A stretch of 64,000 nucleotides of DNA from Psychroflexus maritimus (GTDB lineage: Bacteria; Bacteroidota; Bacteroidia; Flavobacteriales; Flavobacteriaceae): contig NZ_JAANAS010000061.1 in assembly GCF_011089875.1 (NCBI RefSeq), forward strand, positions 62,001-126,000, read 5' to 3'. The notes under the pieces were generated by a model. That model worked only from the letters and a program-made list of their open reading frames with translations, was not told where the DNA came from and ran no database searches. A program made the translations under genes and the position numbers. Below, piece after piece: positions 1 through 8,048 of the stretch (positions are counted from its first letter, which is position 1; the number at the start of each line of letters is the position of its first letter).

Positions 1-1
1 T

Positions 2-712
2 AGTTGGCTCACAGAGCAAGGCTACAGTCCAGAATTACTCAGGAAGTACCGTAATAGTAATTGGTTAACATCCATAGGAACTGGAGCAATGATAAGGGAA
101 AATGACCAAGTTAATTATCTTGGTGCCATTTTCAGTCTTCAGCAGCAATTAGGTTTGAACATACATCCTGGAGCTAAAACAGCCTTATCGCTTCATGGAA
201 AAGCTCATTTTTTAGATTTTGCCCAGCAACAAGTTTACATATTTGGACATTCAAAGGAAAATTTACCCCGATGGTTTCAAAAGTATGATTGGGGAGTGAA
301 GGTAAATTATTATACCACTTCGTTTCTTCCTGCAGATGAAGGAATGACAACTATTCGTAAGGACAATTTTGAACTGAGCATATCATCACCTGCTCGTGGA
401 TTAATGGAATGTCTGTTTATAGCTCCGCAATCACAAGATTTGATGGAATGCCTTCAAATTATGCAAGGGCTTAATAACCTACATCCAAAACAGATACAGC
501 GAATGCTGGAACGATGCACCTCCGTGAAAGTGAAACGTTTATTCCTTTATTTAGCAGAAACTTGTGGACATACCTGGTTTAAATACTTAAATTTAGAACA
601 AATTGATTTAGGAAAAGGGAACAGAAGTCTAGTAAAAAATGGAGTTTATATACCAAAATATAGAATCACCGTTCCGCAAGAAATGCAAAAAGATGAGTCC
701 CCAGAATTATAA
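2..712 (+). CDS. AbiEi-type antitoxin of a type IV toxin-antitoxin system (5' partial)
   Basis: The reading frame is open from base 2, so the gene starts outside the window. At least 236 residues are present. An internal ATG at 89 would cut off the conserved N-terminal winged-helix segment that ends in NWLTSIGTGA just before it, so 89 is not the true start. The body matches the AbiEi antitoxin pattern: an aromatic/LQQQLGL stretch, then HPGAKTALSLHGKAHFL, then a beta-rich C-terminal half. In this family the antitoxin represses its own promoter through the N-terminal domain and neutralises the AbiEii nucleotidyltransferase without stable binding. The 3' end overlaps the next gene by 20 nt, the usual arrangement for this pair. 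The assignment rests on pattern recognition of the family and on the toxin-like neighbour. Confidence 0.8.
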   Translation, partial: SWLTEQGYSPELLRKYRNSNWLTSIGTGAMIRENDQVNYLGAIFSLQQQLGLNIHPGAKTALSLHGKAHFLDFAQQQVYIFGHSKENLPRWFQKYDWGVKVNYYTTSFLPADEGMTTIRKDNFELSISSPARGLMECLFIAPQSQDLMECLQIMQGLNNLHPKQIQRMLERCTSVKVKRLFLYLAETCGHTWFKYLNLEQIDLGKGNRSLVKNGVYIPKYRITVPQEMQKDESPEL

Positions 713-1619
713 AGCGCAAGTAGGTCTATTGTTAGCTGTTCTACCAGAAGTTGCAAAAGAAGATTGTTTTGCCTTACATGGTGGAACGGCCATCAACTTA
801 TTTAGTAGAAATATGCCTCGATTGTCGGTAGATATAGACCTGACCTACTTACCATTGGAAAATAGAAACGATGCATTACAAGGAATAAGCAAAGCCTTGT
901 TGCAGATTAAGAAAAATATTGAAGAAGCTTTCACCTTGTTCAAGGTTCAACATCTGGAGAACGAAGCTAAACTTTTGGTAAGCAGTAAAGATGCAACAAT
1001 CAAAATTGAAGTCAATCTAATTAAAAGAGGTTGCTATGCTCCTCCTCAGCAGTTTGCATTATGCGAAAAAGCGCAGGATGATTTTGAGGTTTACACACAG
1101 ATAGCAATTGTTGAACAAGGGCATTTATTTGGGGGTAAAATATGTGCAGCCTTAGACCGTCAGCATCCTCGTGATTTGTTCGATATTAAATACATGCTAG
1201 AGAAAGAAGGGTTTTCACCTGAAATAAAGAAAGGCTTTCTGTTCTATTTAATTAGCTCAAATAGACCTATTGTTGAAGTCTTGTTTCCTGTGTTTAAAGA
1301 TCAAAGTCTAGCATTTAGTAACCAATTTGAAGGAATGTCACAGGCTAAGTTTGATTATTCAGAATATGAAAAGACTAGAGAAGTCCTAGTACGTACTGTA
1401 AACTTAGCTTTAACAAAAGAAGATAAGACATTTTTAGCTAGCATAGAAGAAGGAGAACCTGATTGGAGCAGGTATGATTTTAGTCAATTCCCAGCTGTAC
1501 AGTGGAAATTACAAAATATCAATCTGCTAAAGAAGAAAAACCCAGCCAAGCACAAAAGACTTTATAAAAAACTTAAAATGGAGTTTTCCAAATTTGAAAA
1601 TAATAAAGACTTAAACTAA
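693..1619 (+). CDS. AbiEii/AbiGii-type nucleotidyltransferase toxin
   Basis: This is the toxin partner of the upstream gene, 308 residues from ATG 693. An upstream in-frame start at 639 would add a poorly conserved extension inside the antitoxin gene, so I prefer 693. The nucleotidyltransferase signature is clear: HGGTAINLF at residues 29-37, then the metal-binding pair in LSVDIDL (Asp47 and Asp49). A second basic strand (IKIEVNLIKRG) lies near residue 105, and a C-terminal block (DRQHPRDLFDIKYML) lies at about 160-180. Characterised members transfer nucleotides to tRNA acceptor ends or other targets and arrest growth, which gives abortive infection or plasmid stabilisation. All key residues are present, so the toxin looks intact. 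The actual substrate cannot be read from sequence. Confidence 0.88.
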   Translation: MSPQNYKAQVGLLLAVLPEVAKEDCFALHGGTAINLFSRNMPRLSVDIDLTYLPLENRNDALQGISKALLQIKKNIEEAFTLFKVQHLENEAKLLVSSKDATIKIEVNLIKRGCYAPPQQFALCEKAQDDFEVYTQIAIVEQGHLFGGKICAALDRQHPRDLFDIKYMLEKEGFSPEIKKGFLFYLISSNRPIVEVLFPVFKDQSLAFSNQFEGMSQAKFDYSEYEKTREVLVRTVNLALTKEDKTFLASIEEGEPDWSRYDFSQFPAVQWKLQNINLLKKKNPAKHKRLYKKLKMEFSKFENNKDLN

Positions 1620-1701
1620 ATAACGCAAAAACAATCTGTAATAATTCCGAGTTAGTCGCTGCGCTCCATTGCGAGTTTGCGCTTCGCTTTATTCCGAGTT
1701 A

Positions 1702-1810
1702 ACCCGCAACCCATAATAATGAACCCTTAATAAGAAAACCCGCAACCCGCAATAATGAACTCGCAATAAGAAAACCCGCAACCCGTAATAAAACAACCCG
1801 TGATAAGAAA
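1702..1810. repeat. three imperfect 36-37 bp tandem units
   Basis: Units begin at 1702, 1738 and 1774. Each starts ACCCGCAACCC and ends AATAAGAAA or GATAAGAAA. A decayed fourth piece (AAGCAATAAGAAAACTCG) follows. The units abut each other with no unique spacers, so this is a minisatellite-like array and not CRISPR. Confidence 0.75.
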
Positions 1811-1895
1811 CAAGCAATAAGAAAACTCGAAACCCTCACAAACTCACCGTCTCACCACTTCACTGCTTCACTGCCTCACCACCTCACCATTTCAC

Positions 1896-1936
1896 TCCCA
1901 CCATTCCATTCCCCCTTTAGGGGCTAGGGGGCTTCC
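1896..1936. repeat. 41-bp direct repeat, copy 1 (left of the ATPase gene)
   Basis: This element begins TCCCACCATTCCATTCCCCC and ends GGGGGCTTCC. It matches 3636-3676 in the same orientation with only two differences (1918 and 1919). A shorter relative lies at about 1949-1981. The two full copies bracket the ATPase gene and its promoter. Confidence 0.85.
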
Positions 1937-2032
1937 ACTTCTCTTTGTCATTGGTATTCCCCCTTTGGGGGCTAGGGGGCTTGACCACCTCACTGCTTCA
2001 CTTCGTCAGGGGGCGTTCTATGTTCATTTTTC

Positions 2033-2060
2033 TAACATCTAATGTCTAACATCTAATGTC
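2033..2060. repeat. 14-bp tandem duplication
   Basis: TAACATCTAATGTC occurs twice in direct succession at 2033-2046 and 2047-2060. The function is unknown. It lies just upstream of the promoter for the ATPase gene. Confidence 0.85.
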
Positions 2061-2083
2061 TCCCCAAGGCTAGGGGGCAAAGA

Positions 2084-2115
2084 TTTGCATTAAACCTTAA
2101 AGTACAGTATATTTG
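2084..2115 (+). promoter_or_regulatory. Bacteroidota-type promoter of the DUF234 ATPase gene
   Basis: TTTG at 2084-2087 is followed after 20 nt by TATATTTG at 2108-2115. This fits the Bacteroidota consensus of a TTG-type -33 box and a TAnnTTTG -7 box. Transcription would start near 2120, at the beginning of the palindromic block. Confidence 0.65.
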
Positions 2116-2116
2116 T

Positions 2117-2153
2117 TATCGTAATCTGGATTACAGTAATGAATATTACGATA
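2117..2153 (+). promoter_or_regulatory. operator-like nested palindromes before the ATPase start codon
   Basis: TATCGTAAT (2117-2125) and ATTACGATA (2145-2153) form a perfect 9-bp inverted repeat. Inside it GTAATC (2121-2126) and GATTAC (2129-2134) form a second palindrome, and GTAAT recurs at 2136-2140. The block lies exactly between the -7 box and the ATG at 2155. It could be a protein operator or a hairpin in the mRNA leader that covers the start region. Confidence 0.55.
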
Positions 2154-2154
2154 C

Positions 2155-3465
2155 ATGAAATTTTATAATAGAGAAAAAGAAATCTCCCTATTAAGGGAAG
2201 TAGCAGAGAACGCTACATCTTCAGCACAAATGACGTTTATGGTAGGCAGACGTCGCATTGGAAAGACCAGTTTAATGTTGGAAGTGTTCAAAGCAGAAAA
2301 CTATGTGTATTTATTCATCGCCAGGAAAAACGAAGCTGTGCTTTGTAATGAATTGATTTCAGAAATTCAATTAAAATTGGATCTTCCCATATATGGAGAA
2401 ATTAAATCGTTTAAACAAGTCTTTCAAATTCTCATGGATTATTCCAGGAGGCATAGCTTTACATTAATTATTGATGAGTTTCAGGAATTGCAAAACATCA
2501 ATCCGAGTATCTATTCAGATATGCAACATATATGGGATTCTACCAAAGAAAAAAGTAAAATCAATCTGTTGGTTTGTGGTTCCATCTATTCGATGATGAC
2601 CAGGATTTTTGAAAATTCCAAAGAGCCTTTATTTGGTCGTGCTACGCAGCGTATTCATTTAAAACCTTTCAATATTCATTGTTTAAAACAAATTCTCGGA
2701 GAGCAATATCCTACCTATACAGCAGAAGATCTATTAGCTTTTTATCTATTTACAGGAGGAGTCGCCAAATATGTAGAGCTCATCATACAGGCTAAAGCAT
2801 TTACAAAAGAGGCCATCATTGATGTGGTCTTAGCTGAAAACTCAATCTTCTTAGACGAGGGGAAAAATGTGTTGATTGAAGAATTAGGAAAAGAATATGG
2901 TAATTATTTTTCTATACTTTCACTTATAGCATCAGGTAAAACAAGTCGTGTCGAAATTGAATCGATTATGGAAATGCAAACTGGAGGGTTTTTAAAACGA
3001 TTGGAAAGTGAATATTATTTGGTAAAAAGGATAAGACCCATTTTAGCCAAACCCAATACACGTAAGTTGAAATACGCCATAGAAGATAATTTTTTATCCT
3101 TTTGGTTTCGTTTTATTTTTAAAAATAAGTCAGCAGTAGAAATGGGAAACCTTTCTTATATAAAAGAAGTCTTAGAACGTGATTATAAAACCTATAGTGG
3201 ATTAATTTTGGAAAAATATTTTACTGAAAAGTTGAGCCAAGAAAAGAAGTATAACCAGGTGGGTCGCTACTGGGAAAAAGCCAATCAAAATGAAATTGAT
3301 ATAGTAGCTGTGAATGATATAGAGAAAAAAGTGGTGTTTGCTGAAGTTAAAAGACAAAAAGGAAACATTAGTCTCTCAAAATTAAAAACCAAATCCTTGA
3401 AGTTACAGCAACAATTTAATGGATATACGTTTAGTTTTAAAGCTCTATCTTTAGAAGATATGTAA
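2155..3465 (+). CDS. ATPase with winged helix and DUF234/PD-(D/E)XK-like C-terminus
   Basis: This 436-residue protein belongs to the archaeal-type STAND ATPase/DUF234 group. Walker A is GRRRIGKTS at residues 31-39, and Walker B is LIIDEF, with Asp107-Glu108. A winged-helix segment (SILSLIASGKTSRVEIESI) follows at about 245-295. The C-terminal third holds NEIDIVAV (Asp382) and FAEVKRQ (Glu397, Lys399), the E/D...ExK pattern of PD-(D/E)XK nucleases. The family is widespread, often lost and gained, and its biochemical role is poorly known. A function as sensor, defence factor or toxin is inference. The gene stands alone, preceded by its own promoter and palindromes and flanked by direct repeats, which suggests a mobile or recently acquired unit. 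Confidence 0.85.
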   Translation: MKFYNREKEISLLREVAENATSSAQMTFMVGRRRIGKTSLMLEVFKAENYVYLFIARKNEAVLCNELISEIQLKLDLPIYGEIKSFKQVFQILMDYSRRHSFTLIIDEFQELQNINPSIYSDMQHIWDSTKEKSKINLLVCGSIYSMMTRIFENSKEPLFGRATQRIHLKPFNIHCLKQILGEQYPTYTAEDLLAFYLFTGGVAKYVELIIQAKAFTKEAIIDVVLAENSIFLDEGKNVLIEELGKEYGNYFSILSLIASGKTSRVEIESIMEMQTGGFLKRLESEYYLVKRIRPILAKPNTRKLKYAIEDNFLSFWFRFIFKNKSAVEMGNLSYIKEVLERDYKTYSGLILEKYFTEKLSQEKKYNQVGRYWEKANQNEIDIVAVNDIEKKVVFAEVKRQKGNISLSKLKTKSLKLQQQFNGYTFSFKALSLEDM

Positions 3466-3635
3466 TTACTAACGCCTCCCCCAGCCCCTCCCAAGCCTGT
3501 ACTGAGCGCAGTCGAAGTAGAGGGGAAAAGCCACTCCCGGCCCCTCTTCCCTCGAGGGAATCCCGAAGCTTCGGGAGAGATGGGTGTTTCACCAGTTTTC
3601 ATCATCTTCGTTTTTGTCTTCGTCAATGTCTTCAT

Positions 3636-3676
3636 TCCCACCATTCCATTCCCCCTTCGGGGGCTAGGGGGCTTCC
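3636..3676. repeat. 41-bp direct repeat, copy 2 (right of the ATPase gene)
   Basis: This is the direct repeat of 1896-1936 with 39 of 41 bases identical. The copies lie 1.74 kb apart in the same orientation and enclose the ATPase gene. Confidence 0.85.
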
Positions 3677-3764
3677 GCCTCAACATCTCACCACCTCACC
3701 GCTTGACCACCTCACTAGAAATTACTTTTTTAGATGTATAAGTATTCAAACAAGTATTTATTTA

Positions 3765-3772
3765 TATATTTG
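3765..3772 (+). promoter_or_regulatory. -7 box of the polysaccharide export operon
   Basis: TATATTTG fits TAnnTTTG and lies 44 nt before the ATG at 3817. No clear -33 TTTG is visible. Confidence 0.45.
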
Positions 3773-3816
3773 CCAAAAATAAAACCTATACATTTAAAGC
3801 AAAAAATAATACATAA

Positions 3817-6669
3817 ATGAAAAAATTCATAGCTATAGCTTTAATGCTATTTTCGCTAGTTTTAGCTGCACAAACGCCAACACAAGAATCTATGATTCGT
3901 GAACAAATCGAAAAACGCGGACTTACTGAAGCAGAAGTGCGTTCTAGATTAAGCGCGGAAGGTATTTCTATTGACTCTCCAGAGGATGCCATGAAAAACC
4001 AAGGAAAAATCAAAGCCATTTTAGATGAAATGGAAAAGGAGAAAAAAGGCGGTGATAATGCTAAAGCCTCAGCAAATAATTCTACCGAAGTATCTTCAGA
4101 TAGAGCCAGCATGATTGAAGCAATCGAAGCAGAGAAACGCACTACTGAAAACGAAGCGGAAAATGCCCAGGAAGCAGTAATGAAAACCGTGAATGACCGC
4201 AAGATATTTGGACGCAGTATATTTACCGACCAAGCCTTAGAGGTTTTTCGTACCACCGATGGAGCGCGCGCACCAGATAATTATATTCTTGGCGCAGGAG
4301 ATATTATACGGGTTACAATTTTTGGATCTTCTCAAGAAGATTTGCTTTTAGAAATCAATTCACAAGGCTTTGTACAACCTTCAGATTTACCTAAAATCTT
4401 TGTGCAGGGAATGGAACTTAGTGCCGCGCGTAAGCTGATTATACAGCGCTTATCTTCCTATTACACCTTCAATACCAACCAAATTTCAGTAACTATTCAA
4501 ACCGTACGCACCATTAATGTGAATATTTTTGGTGAAGTAGAAAGGGTAGGAGGCTTTAATGTATCGGCCCTTAATACCGCCCTAAATGCCCTCTCTGCAG
4601 CAGGGGGACCTACCGAAATAGGTTCGGTGCGGAACATCGAACTCATCAGTGGAAAAAAACGCCGAATCATTGATGTATATGCGGTGATGGACAATCCATC
4701 CGATATGTTTCAGTACGATTTGCAGCACAACGACATTATTTATGTACCTGTGGCGCAAAAATTGGTTACTCTAACAGGAGCGGTGAGACGGCCCATGCGC
4801 TATGAGCTCAAAGAAGGGGAGACACTAAAAGATTTAATTCGGTTTGCGGGCGGACTCCAGCCCAGGGCCTATCCAGAACTTGTGATTATTAGAAGTATAG
4901 ACAACGGAGAAGAAACCATTACGGAATACAACCTTCGTGAAGCCCTAGAAAGTAACAGCAGCATTCCGCTTAAAGACGGCGATCAAATCAGTATTCGTGA
5001 AATAGAAAAAGAATTGGAACGCTATGTCGAAATAGGAGGAGATGACGCAATTTTTTATCCCGGTCGCTATTCACTAGATCAAACACCCACTCTAAGAAGC
5101 TTAGTGGATAAAGCAGAGCTGCGTTCTCAGGCTGAAACTTCTTCTATGTTTATTGAACGAACCCGTGAAGACGAGGCCAAAAACCTGCTTGTAGTCAACT
5201 ACGACAGTTTGGTGAAACAAAACACCGATTTCGATTTACAAGGCTTGGATGTTGTTCGGGTGTTTACAGAAAAACGCTATGCGATTACTGATTCTATTAC
5301 GGTAGCTGGGGATGTGCGTCAGCCATTTAGTAAGTCATATCGATTTGACCAACGCCTCTCGATAGCCAATGCGTTGGCTTTTGCGGGTGGAACAAAACCT
5401 ACCGCTACCCAGCAAGCTTATGTGTTTAGAAAAAACATCGAAAATCCTGAAAAAATAACTCACATCCCCGTTAACCTCGTTGGCGACTGGGACTTTGAAT
5501 TGCAACCCGGCGATCGCCTTATGGTGTATAACGAGGCCCTGCGTACTCGCATTCCTCAACTTTCCGTTCAAGGGGAAGTAATTGAGCCTTTTACCACAGC
5601 TTTTGAGCCCGGTATTAGCCTTACCCAAGTTTTAAAAATGGCTGGTGGAGTAACTGAAAAAGCAAGTAGAGAGCGCGTAGAAGTATTTCGTGCCCTTATC
5701 GACGAAACCCAAGGGGTGCGTTTTGAACGAATTGTTTTAAAAGTAGATGAGGACATGAAGGTGTTGCAACCAGCAGGTTTTAACCTGCAGCCTTTTGATC
5801 AAGTAGTTGTTCGAAGCATACCGCAATACCAAATAGACCGAGCCGTTCAGATCAGTGGTGAAGTATTTTACCCTGGAACCTATCCGTTAGAATCAGGACG
5901 CTACCGCTTAAGCGACCTCATTAAAAAAGCGGGGGGGCTTACAGAACAAGCAGATAAAGAATTTGCTAACATCATGCGCGCACACGAAGGTCGAGGCCCT
6001 ATTGGGGTGAGTTTAAAAAAGGTAATGAACAACCAAGGCAACGATAGTTTTGATCCTGTTCTCTTTGAAGAGGATGTAATTACCATTCGCCGATTTGAAA
6101 ATGTCATCTCCATCAATATCTCAGCTACTCGCTTAGGACTTGCCAAGCGTCTAGCGGTAAAGGCTAATCAAAAAGAAATAAATCCTGATGAATTTGAATA
6201 CAACGAAGCAGAATTACAACTTTTAGACCAATTAAGGGAGCCTGATTTAGACCCAGGTACCTCAACCGAATTATTGCGTCAGCTGAATTTAGAGTTCATC
6301 AATAAGTTGGATTCAGAAGATTTACGTGAGCAAGAGCTTGAAACCAGAAATTATGTTTTTCGCGGAAAGCGTTCTGCCAATTGGTACATCAAAAATTATG
6401 CAGGAGGTTATGCTCGAAAAGCCGACCGAGGCAGTGTAACCGTTACCCTTCCGAACGGACAAGTAGTGGGGACGCGTGAATATTTTTGGGGCTTATGGAG
6501 AAATTATCCAGATGTGGTGCCTGGATCAGAAATTTCACTTGATTACAAACCTGAAAAGAAACCTAAACCAGCTTCCGAGAAAACCGATTGGGGAAGCATT
6601 GCAACCGGTATATCGCAGGCGCTTATTTCTGCAGTTACTTTAATTCTATTACTGCAAAATGCTAACTAA
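3817..6669 (+). CDS. Wza-like polysaccharide export protein with multiple SLBB domains
   Basis: This 950-residue envelope protein should form the outer-membrane pore for capsule or exopolysaccharide. A signal peptide (MKKFIAIALMLFSLVLAAQ) is followed by a charged, helix-prone segment. A poly-export domain at about 150-240 starts with APDNYILGAGDIIRVTIFG. Repeated SLBB-type modules follow up to about residue 770, recognisable by recurring GEV..PG.Y / L...GG phrases such as TGAVRRPMRYEL, AGDVRQPF and SGEVFYPGTYPL. A hydrophobic C-terminal helix at about 929-947 resembles the outer-membrane helix of Wza. There is no obvious lipobox Cys, unlike classical Wza. At roughly 2.5 times the length of Wza it fits the long Bacteroidota type. 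The next gene, 8 bp downstream, is the chain-length partner. Confidence 0.88.
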   Translation: MKKFIAIALMLFSLVLAAQTPTQESMIREQIEKRGLTEAEVRSRLSAEGISIDSPEDAMKNQGKIKAILDEMEKEKKGGDNAKASANNSTEVSSDRASMIEAIEAEKRTTENEAENAQEAVMKTVNDRKIFGRSIFTDQALEVFRTTDGARAPDNYILGAGDIIRVTIFGSSQEDLLLEINSQGFVQPSDLPKIFVQGMELSAARKLIIQRLSSYYTFNTNQISVTIQTVRTINVNIFGEVERVGGFNVSALNTALNALSAAGGPTEIGSVRNIELISGKKRRIIDVYAVMDNPSDMFQYDLQHNDIIYVPVAQKLVTLTGAVRRPMRYELKEGETLKDLIRFAGGLQPRAYPELVIIRSIDNGEETITEYNLREALESNSSIPLKDGDQISIREIEKELERYVEIGGDDAIFYPGRYSLDQTPTLRSLVDKAELRSQAETSSMFIERTREDEAKNLLVVNYDSLVKQNTDFDLQGLDVVRVFTEKRYAITDSITVAGDVRQPFSKSYRFDQRLSIANALAFAGGTKPTATQQAYVFRKNIENPEKITHIPVNLVGDWDFELQPGDRLMVYNEALRTRIPQLSVQGEVIEPFTTAFEPGISLTQVLKMAGGVTEKASRERVEVFRALIDETQGVRFERIVLKVDEDMKVLQPAGFNLQPFDQVVVRSIPQYQIDRAVQISGEVFYPGTYPLESGRYRLSDLIKKAGGLTEQADKEFANIMRAHEGRGPIGVSLKKVMNNQGNDSFDPVLFEEDVITIRRFENVISINISATRLGLAKRLAVKANQKEINPDEFEYNEAELQLLDQLREPDLDPGTSTELLRQLNLEFINKLDSEDLREQELETRNYVFRGKRSANWYIKNYAGGYARKADRGSVTVTLPNGQVVGTREYFWGLWRNYPDVVPGSEISLDYKPEKKPKPASEKTDWGSIATGISQALISAVTLILLLQNAN

Positions 6670-6677
6670 TTTAGGAC

Positions 6678-7835
6678 ATGGATAAAATGACCCACACCGA
6701 AGTACAAGAAGACGAGATTTCAATTGCAGAATTAATCCAAAAAGCGGCTAAATTTCTTTCCCGTATAAAGAAAGAAAAGCGATTTATAATCTACTGTTTG
6801 CTAATAACCATTCCAATAGGTTTGTTGCTGGCTTTTGGAAGCACCCCACAATACAGTGCGTCTATGCGAATAATGCCTTATCGCGCAGCAAGCTCAGGAG
6901 GCAACTTAGGGAATCTAGGCGGCTTAGCAGGGATGGCCGGGATTAAAATTCCAAGTAGGGGAGCAGAGGAAACCGTTCAGCCAGAAATGTATCCCGACAT
7001 AGCAGAGACCTTAGGTTTCAGAATTTCCATTGCAGAGACCCCTTTGTATTTTACTAGTTTAAATGACAGAATCTCGTCCGTTTCGTATTTTTCTGAATAT
7101 GCAGAACCTTCATTTGCAGATCAGGTAATGCGCTATACCATAGGCCTTCCTAAATTACTGCTTTCGTTTTTACTTTCAGAAAAAGAGCTGCCGGCAGTCC
7201 AAGGAGAAGACCCAACGCCTTACTTATTAAAATACAACACCAACTATTTGGAGCTCATCTCAAAAGTAGGAGAGAGCGTTACGGTAGAAACTGAGCAAAT
7301 TGAGAACTTTAGCACGGTTACTTCCTTGAAAATAGAAGCAGTAATGCCAGACCCGCAAGCCGCCGCAGGATTAGCCAAAGCGGCAGCAGACCAATTAATG
7401 GAATCGGTTATTAAGTTTGAAATACGCAAGATTGAAGATGAATTAGCTTATTTAGAGGAACACCATAACAATATGAAAGACAGGTATTTTAAAGCCCAAG
7501 AATCCCTTGCTGTTTTTCGAGATAAAACAAGAAACACAACATCCTCCTCCATTCAATCTGAAATGGAACGCTTACAAAACGAGTTTACCATGTCCTATGA
7601 TTTGTATCGCTCAGCTCGAGCAGAGCTGGAGCAAGCAAAAATTAAACTGAATAGAGATACGCCTGTTTTTACCATCCTAGAAAATGTGGTTGTACCTAAT
7701 CAAGCGATTTCTCCTCGTAAACTACGTGTGTTGTTTTTAGCACTTTTTCTAGGACTCTTTTTTGGAGTAGCCATTATAGGAGCTCGTGAATTTTGGGAAC
7801 AAATACACCTGGAAGGAAGTCCGAGTAAAGCTTAG
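6678..7835 (+). CDS. Wzz-like polysaccharide chain-length determinant
   Basis: This 385-residue inner-membrane protein of the polysaccharide co-polymerase family sets chain length and contacts the export pore. TM1 lies at about 36-55 (FIIYCLLITIPIGLLLAFG) and TM2 at about 350-368. The large periplasmic part between them contains a coiled-coil stretch at about 250-320. A Pro-rich phrase (VVVPNQAISPRK) precedes TM2, as is usual in Wzz proteins. No C-terminal tyrosine kinase domain is fused, so it is the short form. It is co-transcribed with the Wza-like gene. No flippase, polymerase or glycosyltransferase gene is nearby, so the glycan must be made from another locus. An ATG at 6687 is an alternative start. 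Confidence 0.85.
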   Translation: MDKMTHTEVQEDEISIAELIQKAAKFLSRIKKEKRFIIYCLLITIPIGLLLAFGSTPQYSASMRIMPYRAASSGGNLGNLGGLAGMAGIKIPSRGAEETVQPEMYPDIAETLGFRISIAETPLYFTSLNDRISSVSYFSEYAEPSFADQVMRYTIGLPKLLLSFLLSEKELPAVQGEDPTPYLLKYNTNYLELISKVGESVTVETEQIENFSTVTSLKIEAVMPDPQAAAGLAKAAADQLMESVIKFEIRKIEDELAYLEEHHNNMKDRYFKAQESLAVFRDKTRNTTSSSIQSEMERLQNEFTMSYDLYRSARAELEQAKIKLNRDTPVFTILENVVVPNQAISPRKLRVLFLALFLGLFFGVAIIGAREFWEQIHLEGSPSKA

Positions 7836-7926
7836 ATGAAACACAAATGCACAAATTTTTTTCACACAAGAGCATGTTTATACGTGAGGCATTTGACCAC
7901 TGAAAAGCAACTAATATAAACAGATG
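7836..7926 (+). repeat. 91-bp element with a 27-codon reading frame, copy A
   Basis: The element begins right after the wzz stop codon. It contains an ATG frame of 27 codons plus stop (7836-7919), starting MKHKCTNFFHT and ending in HLTTEKQLI, followed by ACAGATG. It aligns without gaps to 28761-28851, with 73 of 91 bases identical. I do not recognise it from any family. It could be a leader peptide, a small structured RNA or a mobile repeat. In this copy the trailing ATG opens only a 10-codon frame. Confidence 0.7.
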
Positions 7927-8048
7927 CAACGATGCTTGACTAGCAGGATGAGATAACTCTGCCGAATAAGTCTTAGAGGGAAGACAAACTCACTCTTTCA
8001 AACTGTTATTCCGTGAAAATTGTCTAAAGGAAATTTTATATTGAATCT

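Larger units (their letters stand above)
1620..2154. other. 535-bp repeat-rich intergenic region
   Basis: No credible gene is present. The stretch is built from degenerate repeats: GCGAGTTTGCGCTTCGC-like text, three 36-37 bp tandem units, runs of CACCTCACC/CACTGCTTCACT text, C/G-rich stretches of the form CCCCCTTTAGGGG, and a 14-bp tandem duplication. It ends with the promoter and palindromes of the downstream ATPase gene. Similar text recurs after that gene. Confidence 0.8.
3466..3816. other. 351-bp repeat-rich intergenic region
   Basis: No gene is supported. The region begins with C-rich text (CTCCCCCAGCCCCTCC), contains a local palindrome around CCCGAAGCTTCGGG (about 3569-3582), then the second 41-bp repeat, then CACCACCTCACC-type text like that upstream of the ATPase. 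The last 60 bp are AT-rich and carry the promoter of the export gene. Confidence 0.75.

Noticed and set aside
639-692. Longer start of AbiEii at 639
   Set aside because: It would lie inside the antitoxin gene and lacks family-like residues. ATG 693 gives the normal start.
1702-1810. CRISPR array
   Set aside because: The repeats abut each other without spacers, and no cas genes are present in the window.
3285-3686. Minus-strand frame of 133 codons overlapping the ATPase end
   Set aside because: Its first half is repeat DNA rich in Pro/Arg/Lys and its second half is the antisense of the ATPase gene. No family, signal or promoter supports it.
3786-4256. Minus-strand Ser-rich frame overlapping the Wza-like gene
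   Set aside because: It mirrors the coding frame of the export protein and shows a composition typical of antisense translation.
7836-7926. attC or other recombination site
   Set aside because: The 91-bp element lacks a clear core site pair and no integrase is nearby. The shared frame and the osmC-like start fit a leader better.
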